Source of the DNA: a bacterium
GTDB taxonomy: Bacteria; Bacillota; Bacilli; Lactobacillales; Streptococcaceae
DNA: 20,585 nucleotides
Assembly: GCA_905221505.1 (NCBI GenBank)
Contig: CAJNDL010000036.1
Coordinates: 1-20,585, forward strand
Reading direction: 5' to 3'
Shown piece after piece: positions 1 through 7,072 of this stretch. Each line of letters begins with the position of its first letter. Positions within the stretch are counted from its first letter, which is position 1. The translations under genes were made by a program, and so were the position numbers. The notes beneath the pieces were generated by a model. It searched no databases, was not told the DNA's origin, and worked only from the letters and a program-made list of their open reading frames with translations.

Positions 1-583
1 CGTTGGGCTGCTGTTAAGCTCTTATCGCCTGTGATTTCTGCTTTTTCTTCTGCCGCTGCTGTCGCTAGGTCTGCTTTGGCTGCGTTTTTAACTGCATTTA
101 AATCGCCTGCTGTATGAACTGCTTTAATAGCTGCCACTCCAGCTGTTTTGGCTGTTGATACTTTGTCCGCATCATCCGCTGCTGTAATCTTAGCCTCTTC
201 TGCTGCTTTCGTATCATCAACGGCTTTTTCTTTCTCTGCACGTTGGGCTGCTGTTAAGCTCTTATCGCCTGCGATTTCTGCTTTTTCTTCTGCCGCTGCT
301 GTCGCTAGGTCTGCTTTCGCTGCGTTTTTAACTGCATTTAAATCGCCTGCTGTATGAACTGCTTTAATAGCTGCCACTCCAGCTGTTTTGGCTGTTGCTA
401 CTTTGTCCGCATCATCCGCTGCTGTAATCTTAGCTTCTTCTGCTGCTTTCGTATCATCAACGGCTTTTTCTTTTTCTGCACGTTGGGCTGCTGTTAAGCT
501 CTTATCGCCTGCGATTTCTGCTTTTTCTTCTGCCGCTGCTGTCGCTAGGTCTGCTTTCGCTGCTGCTTTAAGTGCTTCTAAGT
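1..583 (-). repeat. 240-bp tandem repeats encoding DUF1542-like 80-residue modules
   Basis: The block at 1-240 recurs at 241-480 with five substitutions that I counted (near 32, 78, 158, 195 and 234). A third, partial copy starts at 481 and stays identical to the second until about 571, where it diverges into the unique domain. The period is a multiple of three, so copy-number change keeps the frame. Each unit encodes motifs such as KADLATAAAEEKAEI and KSLTAAQRAEKEKAVDD. Codon-level near-identity points to recent duplication or ongoing homogenisation. More copies probably continue beyond base 1. Confidence 0.95.
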
Positions 584-2024
584 CAACACTAGGTACTGTG
601 GGAGCAGGTATTACCACTTCGCTACTCATATTTGAAGTTGTTGCTGTTATAGGCACATTAATATTTGTTCCTCTTGAAGGTAAAAATTGCTTATCTCTTG
701 CTGTATTGGTAGCCGTAATTCTGTCATTTACATTAAAGACTTCTGTCGGTGTCCATTCAGCAACTCCATTATTTGCAATAACCGTCTGTTTTTTCACTCC
801 ATTCACATAGAAATCAACAGATGATTCGCCGGGTTGCTCTCCTGAACTATATTGAGGATTTCGAGCAGTAGCCGTTACTTTTGCTCTAGTTCCTGCTGCA
901 TTTTCTAAATTTTCAACCGTCACTATTGGAGCATGTGGCTTAACAGTGACTTTAAAATCTTTCTTTGCATACAATACCCCTGTCGAACCATCTTTCAGTT
1001 CAAACGTTACATCATAACTTCCAACAGTGTTAATACTTCCAGTTGTATTAAACAATCGTCTAACAAAAGTAGAATCTGGAATTTGTCTATCATAGAGCAA
1101 GCGAATCCCTACACCATCACTAGTTAATTGTGGTTTGTAACCTTGACCTTTTCTCCACACAACAAGGAATTTTGCATTTGGTGCACCATCTACTTCAGTT
1201 TCTAGAGTCCCACTATCAAGATTAAATGTAGCATCACCCTCTGGAACGGCTCTAAACCCACTACCTTCAGATCGAGTAGTCCCATTCAAGCTATGATTAT
1301 GCCCTGCAATATTTGTGCCATTTGGTTCAGTATTTTCCGCTTTTATTCCTACTGTTGCTTTACCATTTGTTGTGTCTGGTTTAGGAGTGAGTTCTCCTTT
1401 TGGTTTAGGTACACGTTTTAAACCAGCGTTTTTATATCCAACCAAGGCATTATAAGCAAGATCAATTTCTTTTTGAATTGTTGCATTAACAAGTACTTCT
1501 TTTGCTTTCGCAACTTTTTCTTGCAATACTTTAACACTATCTTCTGTATAGTCCTTTAAGTTTAATTGATCAATTTCTTTTAGAAGAGATTCCAATTTAT
1601 CTTTATTAGTAACCACTTCCTTTTCTTTGCCATTTGTTTCGGCTTTATTGATTTCCTCTGTCTGATTAGTGGTAAGCACTGCTTTATCAGACACTTTAAT
1701 CTCTTTTTCACCTTGAGCATTAGAACCAGCTCCATCTTCCTTGTTAGATGTTTTCTCTACAGACTCTGGAGCTACGACTTCCTTATTCCCCCCAGTTTCT
1801 AGAGATTTCTCTAGAGGAACTCCCTCTGTCAAATCCGTAACACCAGCATTTACCTTTTCAGTATTAGCCGTAACAGGTGATACAGCTAAAGCGTCTGCCT
1901 TAACCGCACCATTAGCAAAAAACATTAATGCTGCAACGGCAACACTTGCAGCACCAAAATGGCACTTACGAATAGAATAACGGAATACCTTTTCTCCGTT
2001 CACTTCTCGATTTGATTTTCTCAT
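1..2024 (-). CDS. YSIRK-type repeat surface protein, N-terminal part (runs off window)
   Basis: Partial gene; about 674 codons are visible and the reading frame is still open at base 1, so the C-terminus and any LPXTG sorting signal lie outside. The start ATG at 2024-2022 follows a purine-rich AGAGAGGCG. The product opens with a YSIRK signal: YSIRKCHFGAAS at residues 16-27, a hydrophobic stretch, and a likely cleavage near KA|D at 43-44. This signal class directs septal secretion and is usual in sortase-anchored proteins. Next come a low-complexity charged stretch, a FIVAR-like helical module (about 141-204), a Pro/Lys linker, and about 265 residues that look like Ig-fold adhesin domains. From about residue 481 it enters 80-residue Ala/Lys/Glu-rich DUF1542-like helical repeats. 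I infer a wall-anchored stalk-type adhesin. The ligand cannot be read from the sequence. Confidence 0.92.
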   Translation of the reverse strand, partial: MRKSNREVNGEKVFRYSIRKCHFGAASVAVAALMFFANGAVKADALAVSPVTANTEKVNAGVTDLTEGVPLEKSLETGGNKEVVAPESVEKTSNKEDGAGSNAQGEKEIKVSDKAVLTTNQTEEINKAETNGKEKEVVTNKDKLESLLKEIDQLNLKDYTEDSVKVLQEKVAKAKEVLVNATIQKEIDLAYNALVGYKNAGLKRVPKPKGELTPKPDTTNGKATVGIKAENTEPNGTNIAGHNHSLNGTTRSEGSGFRAVPEGDATFNLDSGTLETEVDGAPNAKFLVVWRKGQGYKPQLTSDGVGIRLLYDRQIPDSTFVRRLFNTTGSINTVGSYDVTFELKDGSTGVLYAKKDFKVTVKPHAPIVTVENLENAAGTRAKVTATARNPQYSSGEQPGESSVDFYVNGVKKQTVIANNGVAEWTPTEVFNVNDRITATNTARDKQFLPSRGTNINVPITATTSNMSSEVVIPAPTVPSVDLEALKAAAKADLATAAAEEKAEIAGDKSLTAAQRAEKEKAVDDTKAAEEAKITAADDADKVATAKTAGVAAIKAVHTAGDLNAVKNAAKADLATAAAEEKAEIAGDKSLTAAQRAEKEKAVDDTKAAEEAKITAADDADKVSTAKTAGVAAIKAVHTAGDLNAVKNAAKADLATAAAEEKAEITGDKSLTAAQ

Positions 2025-2342
2025 CTAATCGCCTCTCTCTTATTTTTATTTTTGAGGTACTAAAAAATACCCCCCTTAAATATTTTAGTAATTTAAGGAA
2101 AGGATACATTTTTTAATTTTGGGTACCACACTTGTTTTAAAAACCATAGTACACCTTCTATTTTACATCTTTCTTAGAAAAATTAACAGTATAACCCATA
2201 TATTTTTATAATTTACCTTTTAATTAGCATTTAATTTTAGCGAGTATATATACTTTTTTTCCTAATCTTCTATTACTATTACACAACAAGACCTCCACTA
2301 TATAGAGGAGGCCTTGGATCAGCTAGGTTATTTAGTAAAAGA
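2025..2342. other. AT-rich intergenic region between mutX and the surface-protein gene
   Basis: This 318-base stretch has no convincing gene. It should hold the leader and promoter of the surface-protein gene (minus strand), but I found no clear -35/-10 pair. Visible structures are a 7-bp inverted repeat CTTAAAT/ATTTAAG at 2075-2097, a perfect 12-bp AT palindrome at 2243-2254, and the hairpin at 2288-2315 listed separately as the likely mutX terminator. Confidence 0.7.
2288..2315 (-). terminator. Likely terminator of the uvrB-acyltransferase-mutX transcript
   Basis: A 28-bp imperfect palindrome (arms 2288-2301 and 2302-2315, two mismatches) has a CCTCC/GGAGG core. It lies 28 bases past the mutX stop. 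Read on the minus strand it is followed by a loosely U-rich TCTTGTTGTGT rather than a clean T run, so termination strength is uncertain. Confidence 0.55.
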
Positions 2343-2810
2343 CTAGAAAATTTTCTTTTCCCAATCGTCTTCTGTACGACGAGGGTAGAAAAATTCAGAT
2401 TTGTCAGGAGCTTCCATCATCTCCATCAAGGGTAGCATATCATAGGCCAGATCCAAGTTTGGAATCTGGTCTTTTTGCACCCAAGAAACTTCTCCTTCAT
2501 CTGAAGAGCGAAGGGTACCAGAGAACTCAGTCGCCTTATAACAAATGACAATATAGCGCCCACCTGTATCTAATGGCCAATTTTTAATGCCAACCAGTTG
2601 AGGATTTTGGATAGTCAATCCTGTTTCTTCGTAGATTTCACGAATGACAGACTCTGCGAAAGCCTCACCATTTTCTACATGACCACCCGGAAAAGCATAG
2701 CCAGACCAGCGATTGGTTTCAGGAGAGCGATACTGCATAACCACGCGCTGGGTTTCGAGGTCTTCAATCAGACAAATGTTTGTTAAAATTGTTAATTGGG
2801 AACGGGACAT
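2343..2810 (-). CDS. mutX: NUDIX hydrolase MutX (8-oxo-dGTP diphosphatase)
   Basis: 155 residues, matching the pneumococcal MutX family, which hydrolyses oxidised dGTP to its monophosphate so that it is not misincorporated opposite A. The complete Nudix box GX5EX7REUXEEXGU is visible at residues 43-65 (G43, E49, R57-E58, E61-E62, G64, L65), giving the metal-binding glutamates. The start ATG at 2810 is set by an AGAAGGAG Shine-Dalgarno 5 bases upstream, lying just after the stop of the acyltransferase gene (11-base gap). It is probably the last gene of a transcript starting at uvrB, which would group two DNA-protection functions. Assignment by recall of the family and by neighbourhood; no search was run. 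Confidence 0.93.
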   Translation of the reverse strand: MSRSQLTILTNICLIEDLETQRVVMQYRSPETNRWSGYAFPGGHVENGEAFAESVIREIYEETGLTIQNPQLVGIKNWPLDTGGRYIVICYKATEFSGTLRSSDEGEVSWVQKDQIPNLDLAYDMLPLMEMMEAPDKSEFFYPRRTEDDWEKKIF

Positions 2811-2821
2811 ATTTTCTCCTT

Positions 2822-3850
2822 CTATGATTTGGTTAATACTTTTGTCATATTAAAAATTATATCTATTAGTCTTTTCCTAATATACTCAAAAATAGCTCCT
2901 ACAAAAAATAATAAAAATGTTACTGTCAAAATAATAATAGCAAACATAAATAATTCTTTCCCATCAATTAAGAAATTTATGCTAGGTAGAATTCTCCTGA
3001 AAATAAGAGGATGAACATGAAATAGATAAACACCCAATGTAAGCGGAGATAAAAATAGAACTATTTTTTCAAGTGAAGGTGGAATATTTTTTATATTTAA
3101 GCATAATAAAAATATCAATATTCCTTGAAGAGTCACTGTCGGTGAACTATAACTCCTCCACTGTTCATAATTAAAGAAGTACAATACAGATGTTAGACTT
3201 GTTAATAATAATATCCCAAAAATAACTTTCCATGATTGAATATAACTTTCATACTTAAATTTTCTGATTATAGCACCCACTATATAGAGTAATATCATCC
3301 ATAGAACACTATAACCTCTCCATATTCCTAATGAATCTTGTTTGAAAATTGTTGGAATAATAGAGAAATATATAAATCCTCCTGTTAATAACGAAAGTAA
3401 TAATTCTTTCGACATTGTTAAAATTGCCTGATTTAATAATGGTGCTATTAACATCAAGCCAAAATAACAACTCATATACCAATACTGACCATTACTGATT
3501 GGGGTTAAGGCATAAAACCATTCAGTTGGAGTTACAGATGATTTTGAAAAAACTGCAAAAGCCAATGTAATTGATATAGTATAAAAAATAATTTGTAACC
3601 AAAACTTAGACATTTTTTTATAACTAAATTGTGAATAAAGACCGACATACCCACTGATTAAAATATAAATATTTACAGCTGGATATGAGAAAGCTTCTAA
3701 AAAATTTGCAAAAATATAGTAAAGATCTTTTTGACTATCAACTTTCTCCAAAATTCCTCCCATACCTAAAACATGCAAATTACAAATCATCAACATAGCT
3801 ATAATTCTACAGCATTCAATCCCTATATATCTTGTTTTATTTGTTACCAT
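2822..3850 (-). CDS. Acyltransferase-3 family membrane protein
   Basis: 342 residues, very hydrophobic, with roughly ten membrane segments. The N-terminus matches the acyltransferase 3 (OafA/WecH-like) pattern: a conserved Glu-Arg in RYIGIECCR (residues 7-15) and a His in the first membrane helix (H26 in ICNLHVLG). Members O-acylate (often acetylate) surface sugars or other envelope acceptors; the acceptor here cannot be read. Start ATG at 3850 with AAGGA just upstream. It sits 31 bases after uvrB and 11 before mutX, so it is probably co-transcribed with them. It is visibly more AT-rich, with more A/T-ending codons, than uvrB or mutX, suggesting horizontal acquisition into the repair-gene cluster. 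Confidence 0.85.
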   Translation of the reverse strand: MVTNKTRYIGIECCRIIAMLMICNLHVLGMGGILEKVDSQKDLYYIFANFLEAFSYPAVNIYILISGYVGLYSQFSYKKMSKFWLQIIFYTISITLAFAVFSKSSVTPTEWFYALTPISNGQYWYMSCYFGLMLIAPLLNQAILTMSKELLLSLLTGGFIYFSIIPTIFKQDSLGIWRGYSVLWMILLYIVGAIIRKFKYESYIQSWKVIFGILLLTSLTSVLYFFNYEQWRSYSSPTVTLQGILIFLLCLNIKNIPPSLEKIVLFLSPLTLGVYLFHVHPLIFRRILPSINFLIDGKELFMFAIIILTVTFLLFFVGAIFEYIRKRLIDIIFNMTKVLTKS

Positions 3851-3881
3851 ATCTTCCTTATCTATTATCCTATAATGTTTG

Positions 3882-5870
3882 TTAATCCAACGCCTTGACT
3901 TCCAGCATCATATCACGAATCTGAGCTGCTAGTTCAAAATCAAGCACTTCGACAGCTTCTTGCATTTGTTTTTCTAGTTTCTTGACGAGTTCTTTACGTT
4001 CCTGTTTATTAAGGCAATTGATATCGACTTCCTTATCCTCTTCCTTAGCAACTGCCTTGGTCACGGCAATCAAGTCACGGATTTCTTTCTTGATTGTCTG
4101 TGGTACAATACCATGCTCTTCATTATAAGCCATCTGGATTTTTCGACGACGAGCCGTTTCATCGATTGCTTTTTGCATAGACTGAGTCATGGTATCAGCG
4201 TACATAATGACATGTCCTTCGCTATTACGGGCAGCACGACCAATGGTCTGGATGAGGCCACGTTCATTACGAAGGAAACCTTCCTTGTCAGCATCGAGAA
4301 TGGCAACTAAGCTTACTTCAGGAACATCAATCCCTTCACGGAGAAGATTGATTCCTACCAAGACATCAAAGACACCCAAGCGTAGGTCACGGATAATCTC
4401 AGTACGCTCCAAGGTCTTGATATCCGAGTGCATGTACTTGACTTTGATACCCATTTCCTTGAAGTAGTCGGTTAAGTCTTCTGCCATTTTCTTGGTCAAG
4501 GTTGTGATAAAGGTTCGTTCATTCTTTTCAACACGGGTATTGATTTCACCTAAGAGGTCATCAATCTGTCCCATAGTCGGACGGACCTCCACCTCAGGAT
4601 CCAAAAGACCTGTCGGACGAATGATTTGCTCAATCACTGTCTCGGTCTGTTCATTTTCATAGTCGCCTGGTGTCGCTGAAACATAAACAATCTGATGCAC
4701 ATGACTTTCAAACTCTTCACGACGGAGAGGACGATTGTCCAAGGCAGACGGCAAACGGAAACCATAATTAACCAGCATTTCCTTACGTGAACGGTCACCA
4801 TTGTACATACCCTTGATCTGTCCCATGGTCATGTGGCTCTCATCAATCATGATCAAGAAATCATCTGGGAAGAAATCTAAGAGCGTATAAGGAGGCTCAC
4901 CTTCGCTCCGTCCATCCATGTGACGTGAGTAGTTTTCGACACCATTGGTATAGCCCATCTCACGCAGCATCTCGATATCATACTCTGTCCTCTGTTTCAA
5001 ACGCTGGGCTTCAAGTAGTTTACCTTCCTTCTCAAAGATAGCTAACTGCTCCTCCAACTCGGCCTGAATCTTGGCAATAGCCACTTCCATATGGTCGTCA
5101 TTGGTCACAAAGTGAGTGGCTGGGAAAATCGCCAAATGATCCACTTCTCCCAATACCTGACCTGTCAGAGCCTCCACTTCTCGTATACGGTCGATTTCAT
5201 CTCCAAAGAACTCCACTCGAAAGGCATGCTCATCACGGGAAGCTGGGAAAATCTCCACCACATCCCCACGAACGCGAAATCTTCCACGTTGAAAATCAAT
5301 ATCGTTTCGCTCAAACTGGATATCAACCAAATCATTCAAAAGTTTATCACGAGAAATCTCCAGACCTGGCCGCAGACTAACGACGCTATCAGCGTATTCC
5401 TTGGGCGAACCCAAACCATAGATACAAGAGACAGAAGCCACGACAATGACATCATTGCGCTCCAAAAGAGCCGAAGTCGCTGAATGACGGAGCTTGTCAA
5501 TCTCGTCATTGACAGAGCTGTCCTTTTCAATATAGGTATCGCTAGAAGGGACATAGGCTTCCGGCTGGTAATAGTCATAGTAGGATACAAAGTACTCAAC
5601 TGCATTTTCAGGGAAAAATTCCTTAAACTCCCCATAGAGCTGTCCTGCCAGAGTTTTATTGTGGGCAATGACTAGAGTGGGTTTATTGACTTTGGAAATG
5701 ACCTGACTCATGGTATAGGTCTTCCCTGTACCAGTCGCCCCCATCAGAATCTGAGCTTTTTCACCTCCCTCGATATTATCTACCAACTGTTCGATAGCTT
5801 GAGGTTGGTCTCCTGATGGTTGATATTTTGATACTAGTTTAAATTGATTATCTGTAATGCGGTTAATCAT
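3882..5870 (-). CDS. uvrB: UvrABC excinuclease subunit B
   Basis: 662 residues, full family length. UvrB is the damage-verifying helicase-like subunit of nucleotide excision repair: it is loaded on DNA by UvrA and recruits UvrC for the incisions. Visible motifs are Walker A GATGTGKT (44-51), the tyrosine-rich beta-hairpin region that clamps DNA (about 93-116), the Walker B-like DESH (343-346), VSATPG (397-402), the motif [11 protein letters not shown] (541-549), and a C-terminal UVR domain (about 625-660) that contacts UvrC. The start ATG at 5870 follows a GAGAGGA Shine-Dalgarno. An extended -10 lies upstream. Downstream genes follow at 31 and 11 bases, implying one transcript. Confidence 0.98.
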   Translation of the reverse strand: MINRITDNQFKLVSKYQPSGDQPQAIEQLVDNIEGGEKAQILMGATGTGKTYTMSQVISKVNKPTLVIAHNKTLAGQLYGEFKEFFPENAVEYFVSYYDYYQPEAYVPSSDTYIEKDSSVNDEIDKLRHSATSALLERNDVIVVASVSCIYGLGSPKEYADSVVSLRPGLEISRDKLLNDLVDIQFERNDIDFQRGRFRVRGDVVEIFPASRDEHAFRVEFFGDEIDRIREVEALTGQVLGEVDHLAIFPATHFVTNDDHMEVAIAKIQAELEEQLAIFEKEGKLLEAQRLKQRTEYDIEMLREMGYTNGVENYSRHMDGRSEGEPPYTLLDFFPDDFLIMIDESHMTMGQIKGMYNGDRSRKEMLVNYGFRLPSALDNRPLRREEFESHVHQIVYVSATPGDYENEQTETVIEQIIRPTGLLDPEVEVRPTMGQIDDLLGEINTRVEKNERTFITTLTKKMAEDLTDYFKEMGIKVKYMHSDIKTLERTEIIRDLRLGVFDVLVGINLLREGIDVPEVSLVAILDADKEGFLRNERGLIQTIGRAARNSEGHVIMYADTMTQSMQKAIDETARRRKIQMAYNEEHGIVPQTIKKEIRDLIAVTKAVAKEEDKEVDINCLNKQERKELVKKLEKQMQEAVEVLDFELAAQIRDMMLEVKALD

Positions 5871-5898
5871 AAGAATCCTCTCTCGATGTGCTATTCCT

Positions 5899-5907
5899 AT
5901 TTTAGCA
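5899..5907 (-). promoter_or_regulatory. Extended -10 promoter of uvrB
   Basis: The minus strand reads TGC-TAAAAT (TGC at 5907-5905, TAAAAT at 5904-5899), an extended -10 element 28 bases before the uvrB start codon. No recognisable -35 is present at 16-18 bases, which fits extended -10 promoters. I saw no obvious operator. Confidence 0.55.
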
Positions 5908-5924
5908 TACTTGTAACATTTTCA

Positions 5925-5957
5925 CGAAGAAAAGGACGGACCGAAATCACATCCTTT
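5925..5957 (-). terminator. Weak possible terminator of the CPBP gene
   Basis: On the minus strand AAAGGA (5957-5952) can pair with TCCTTT (5936-5931), followed by TCTTCG. The 5' arm overlaps the stop region of the CPBP gene and the loop is long (15 bases), so read-through into uvrB is possible. Confidence 0.35.
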
Positions 5958-6900
5958 CATTTTCTTTCTTTAATCGATAAGCGAGATAGACAATCAGCAG
6001 TAGTAAGACCAGACTTGTCATGATAGATCCTTCGAACCCAAAAGAGCCACCTGATAGCCAGCCTTGATTGCCTTGTGGTAAAAAGGTCATTAGCGATGTT
6101 CCGGACGGCTGACCACTAACTAAAATCCCAAAAAGATTGCCCTGAGCAAAATTCCAGGCCCCATGAATACCCGCAACACCCCAAACTGTATCTGTTTTAA
6201 GAAGATATAGGGACATGGCAACCCCAAATAAAAAGAGATTCACTAGAGATAGAGGGGTGAGACCAGAATTTCCCACATGAAGCAGGGTAAAGAACAGGCT
6301 AGATATAAGAACAGCAAGTTTTAGATTGGTTCTTGAAGCCAATTGAGGAAGGAGCCAAGCACGAGCCACCACTTCTTCTGTTGTCCCCTGTAAAATCCAA
6401 AATGGAATGGTAAAAATGACAAAGGCAAGCGAATAAGGATTCAAGTGAATGGACTCAAAACGATATTGCCCTAAGGCTACTAAACCTAACAAGGTCAGAA
6501 GAAAAAGTGCCAGGCCTAGGCTAAATCCTTTAAGAAGATTACTGAGGAAATTTTCTTTATAAAATCCTAAAGTTCGAATAGGTCTTTTCTCAACTTTTCT
6601 AGTCCATCTGAACACAGTGTTGAGAACGAAACCAAAGGCCAGCAATTCTAAAATTAAACGAAAGTCACTTGTTTTATCCGTCAAACTCTGCTGCAAGGTT
6701 TGTAAGAAGGTAGCAAAAGCTTGACCAGCCTCTCCAAAATTTCTAGCAAGTCCGATGAGAGCTAACAAACTAATACCGTACAGAGTATAAGCCACAAACT
6801 CTCCTATGAAGACAAAAGCAAAGGCTAACAAGGGGCTTGTGTAAATATTTAAACTCATTTTTGAAGCTTGGAAGTCATTAAATATTCTTTTGTTCTTCAT
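5947..6900 (-). CDS. CPBP family intramembrane metalloprotease (Abi/Rce1-like)
   Basis: 317 residues from the chosen ATG at 6900. The frame is open to an upstream ATG at 6957, but only 6900 has a Shine-Dalgarno (AGAGGA, 7 bases away), and the -10 box at 6935-6940 lies between the two, so a start at 6957 would precede transcription. It is multi-spanning, with the three CPBP motifs EEVVAR (175-180), FTLLH (204-208) and HGAWN (246-250) that form the membrane-embedded glutamate/histidine metal site. Family members cleave membrane proteins or act in bacteriocin immunity and protein modification; the substrate here is unknown. It diverges from glnP and shares a 172-base regulatory region with it. 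Confidence 0.88.
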   Translation of the reverse strand: MKNKRIFNDFQASKMSLNIYTSPLLAFAFVFIGEFVAYTLYGISLLALIGLARNFGEAGQAFATFLQTLQQSLTDKTSDFRLILELLAFGFVLNTVFRWTRKVEKRPIRTLGFYKENFLSNLLKGFSLGLALFLLTLLGLVALGQYRFESIHLNPYSLAFVIFTIPFWILQGTTEEVVARAWLLPQLASRTNLKLAVLISSLFFTLLHVGNSGLTPLSLVNLFLFGVAMSLYLLKTDTVWGVAGIHGAWNFAQGNLFGILVSGQPSGTSLMTFLPQGNQGWLSGGSFGFEGSIMTSLVLLLLIVYLAYRLKKENERM

Positions 6901-6934
6901 ATCCCTGTCCTCTTTTCTTCCATTATATACTATT

Positions 6935-6962
6935 ATTATAGCACTTTTTAATAGCAATTCAA
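6935..6962 (-). promoter_or_regulatory. Promoter of the CPBP gene
   Basis: On the minus strand: -35 TTGAAT (6962-6957), 16-base spacer, and -10 TATAAT (6940-6935) preceded by TGC, an extended -10. Its position excludes the longer reading-frame start at 6957. Confidence 0.75.
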
Positions 6963-6982
6963 GAAAGAAAAGGAAAATACAA

Positions 6983-6999
6983 TGTTATATTTTCTGACA
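6983..6999. promoter_or_regulatory. GlnR operator upstream of glnP
   Basis: TGTTA-N7-TGACA matches the GlnR/TnrA-type consensus TGTNA-N7-TNACA at every fixed position. It lies 15 bases upstream of the glnP -35 and 20 bases upstream of the divergent CPBP -35, so it could affect both. GlnR repression of glnPQ under good nitrogen supply is established in S. pneumoniae; binding here is inferred. Confidence 0.8.
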
Positions 7000-7014
7000 C
7001 AAAACTATAAAAAT

Positions 7015-7043
7015 TTGCCTTTTTTTACTTTTTCTGATATAAT
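7015..7043 (+). promoter_or_regulatory. Promoter of glnPQ
   Basis: -35 TTGCCT (7015-7020), 17-base spacer, and -10 TATAAT (7038-7043) preceded by TGA, an extended -10. The glnP start at 7073 follows AGGAG at 7061-7065. Confidence 0.8.
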
Positions 7044-7072
7044 GGGAAAATATTCGGAAAAGGAGACTAAAA

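Noticed and set aside
1..583. Possible CRISPR array because of regular repeats
   Set aside because: The repeat unit is 240 bp and fully coding, with no short repeats or unique spacers.
148..810. Open frames on the plus strand across the repeat array
   Set aside because: They are antisense to the surface-protein repeats, recur with the 240-bp period, are Ala/Ser-rich and have no ribosome site. They are by-products of Ala/Glu/Lys codon use on the minus strand.
1967..1974. TACGAATA, resembling the ComX competence box
   Set aside because: It is the reverse complement of the codons for the YSIRK motif, lacks the upstream T-rich part, and lies inside a gene with nothing downstream to drive.
6901..6957. 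Longer CPBP protein starting at the ATG at 6957
   Set aside because: The promoter -10 box lies at 6935-6940, so the extra codons would not be transcribed from it; there is a good Shine-Dalgarno only for the ATG at 6900.
6988..7043. CodY-like half sites (TTTTCTGA) upstream of glnP
   Set aside because: Only one half of the palindrome matches in each case, with several mismatches in the other half, and one half overlaps the better-supported GlnR box.
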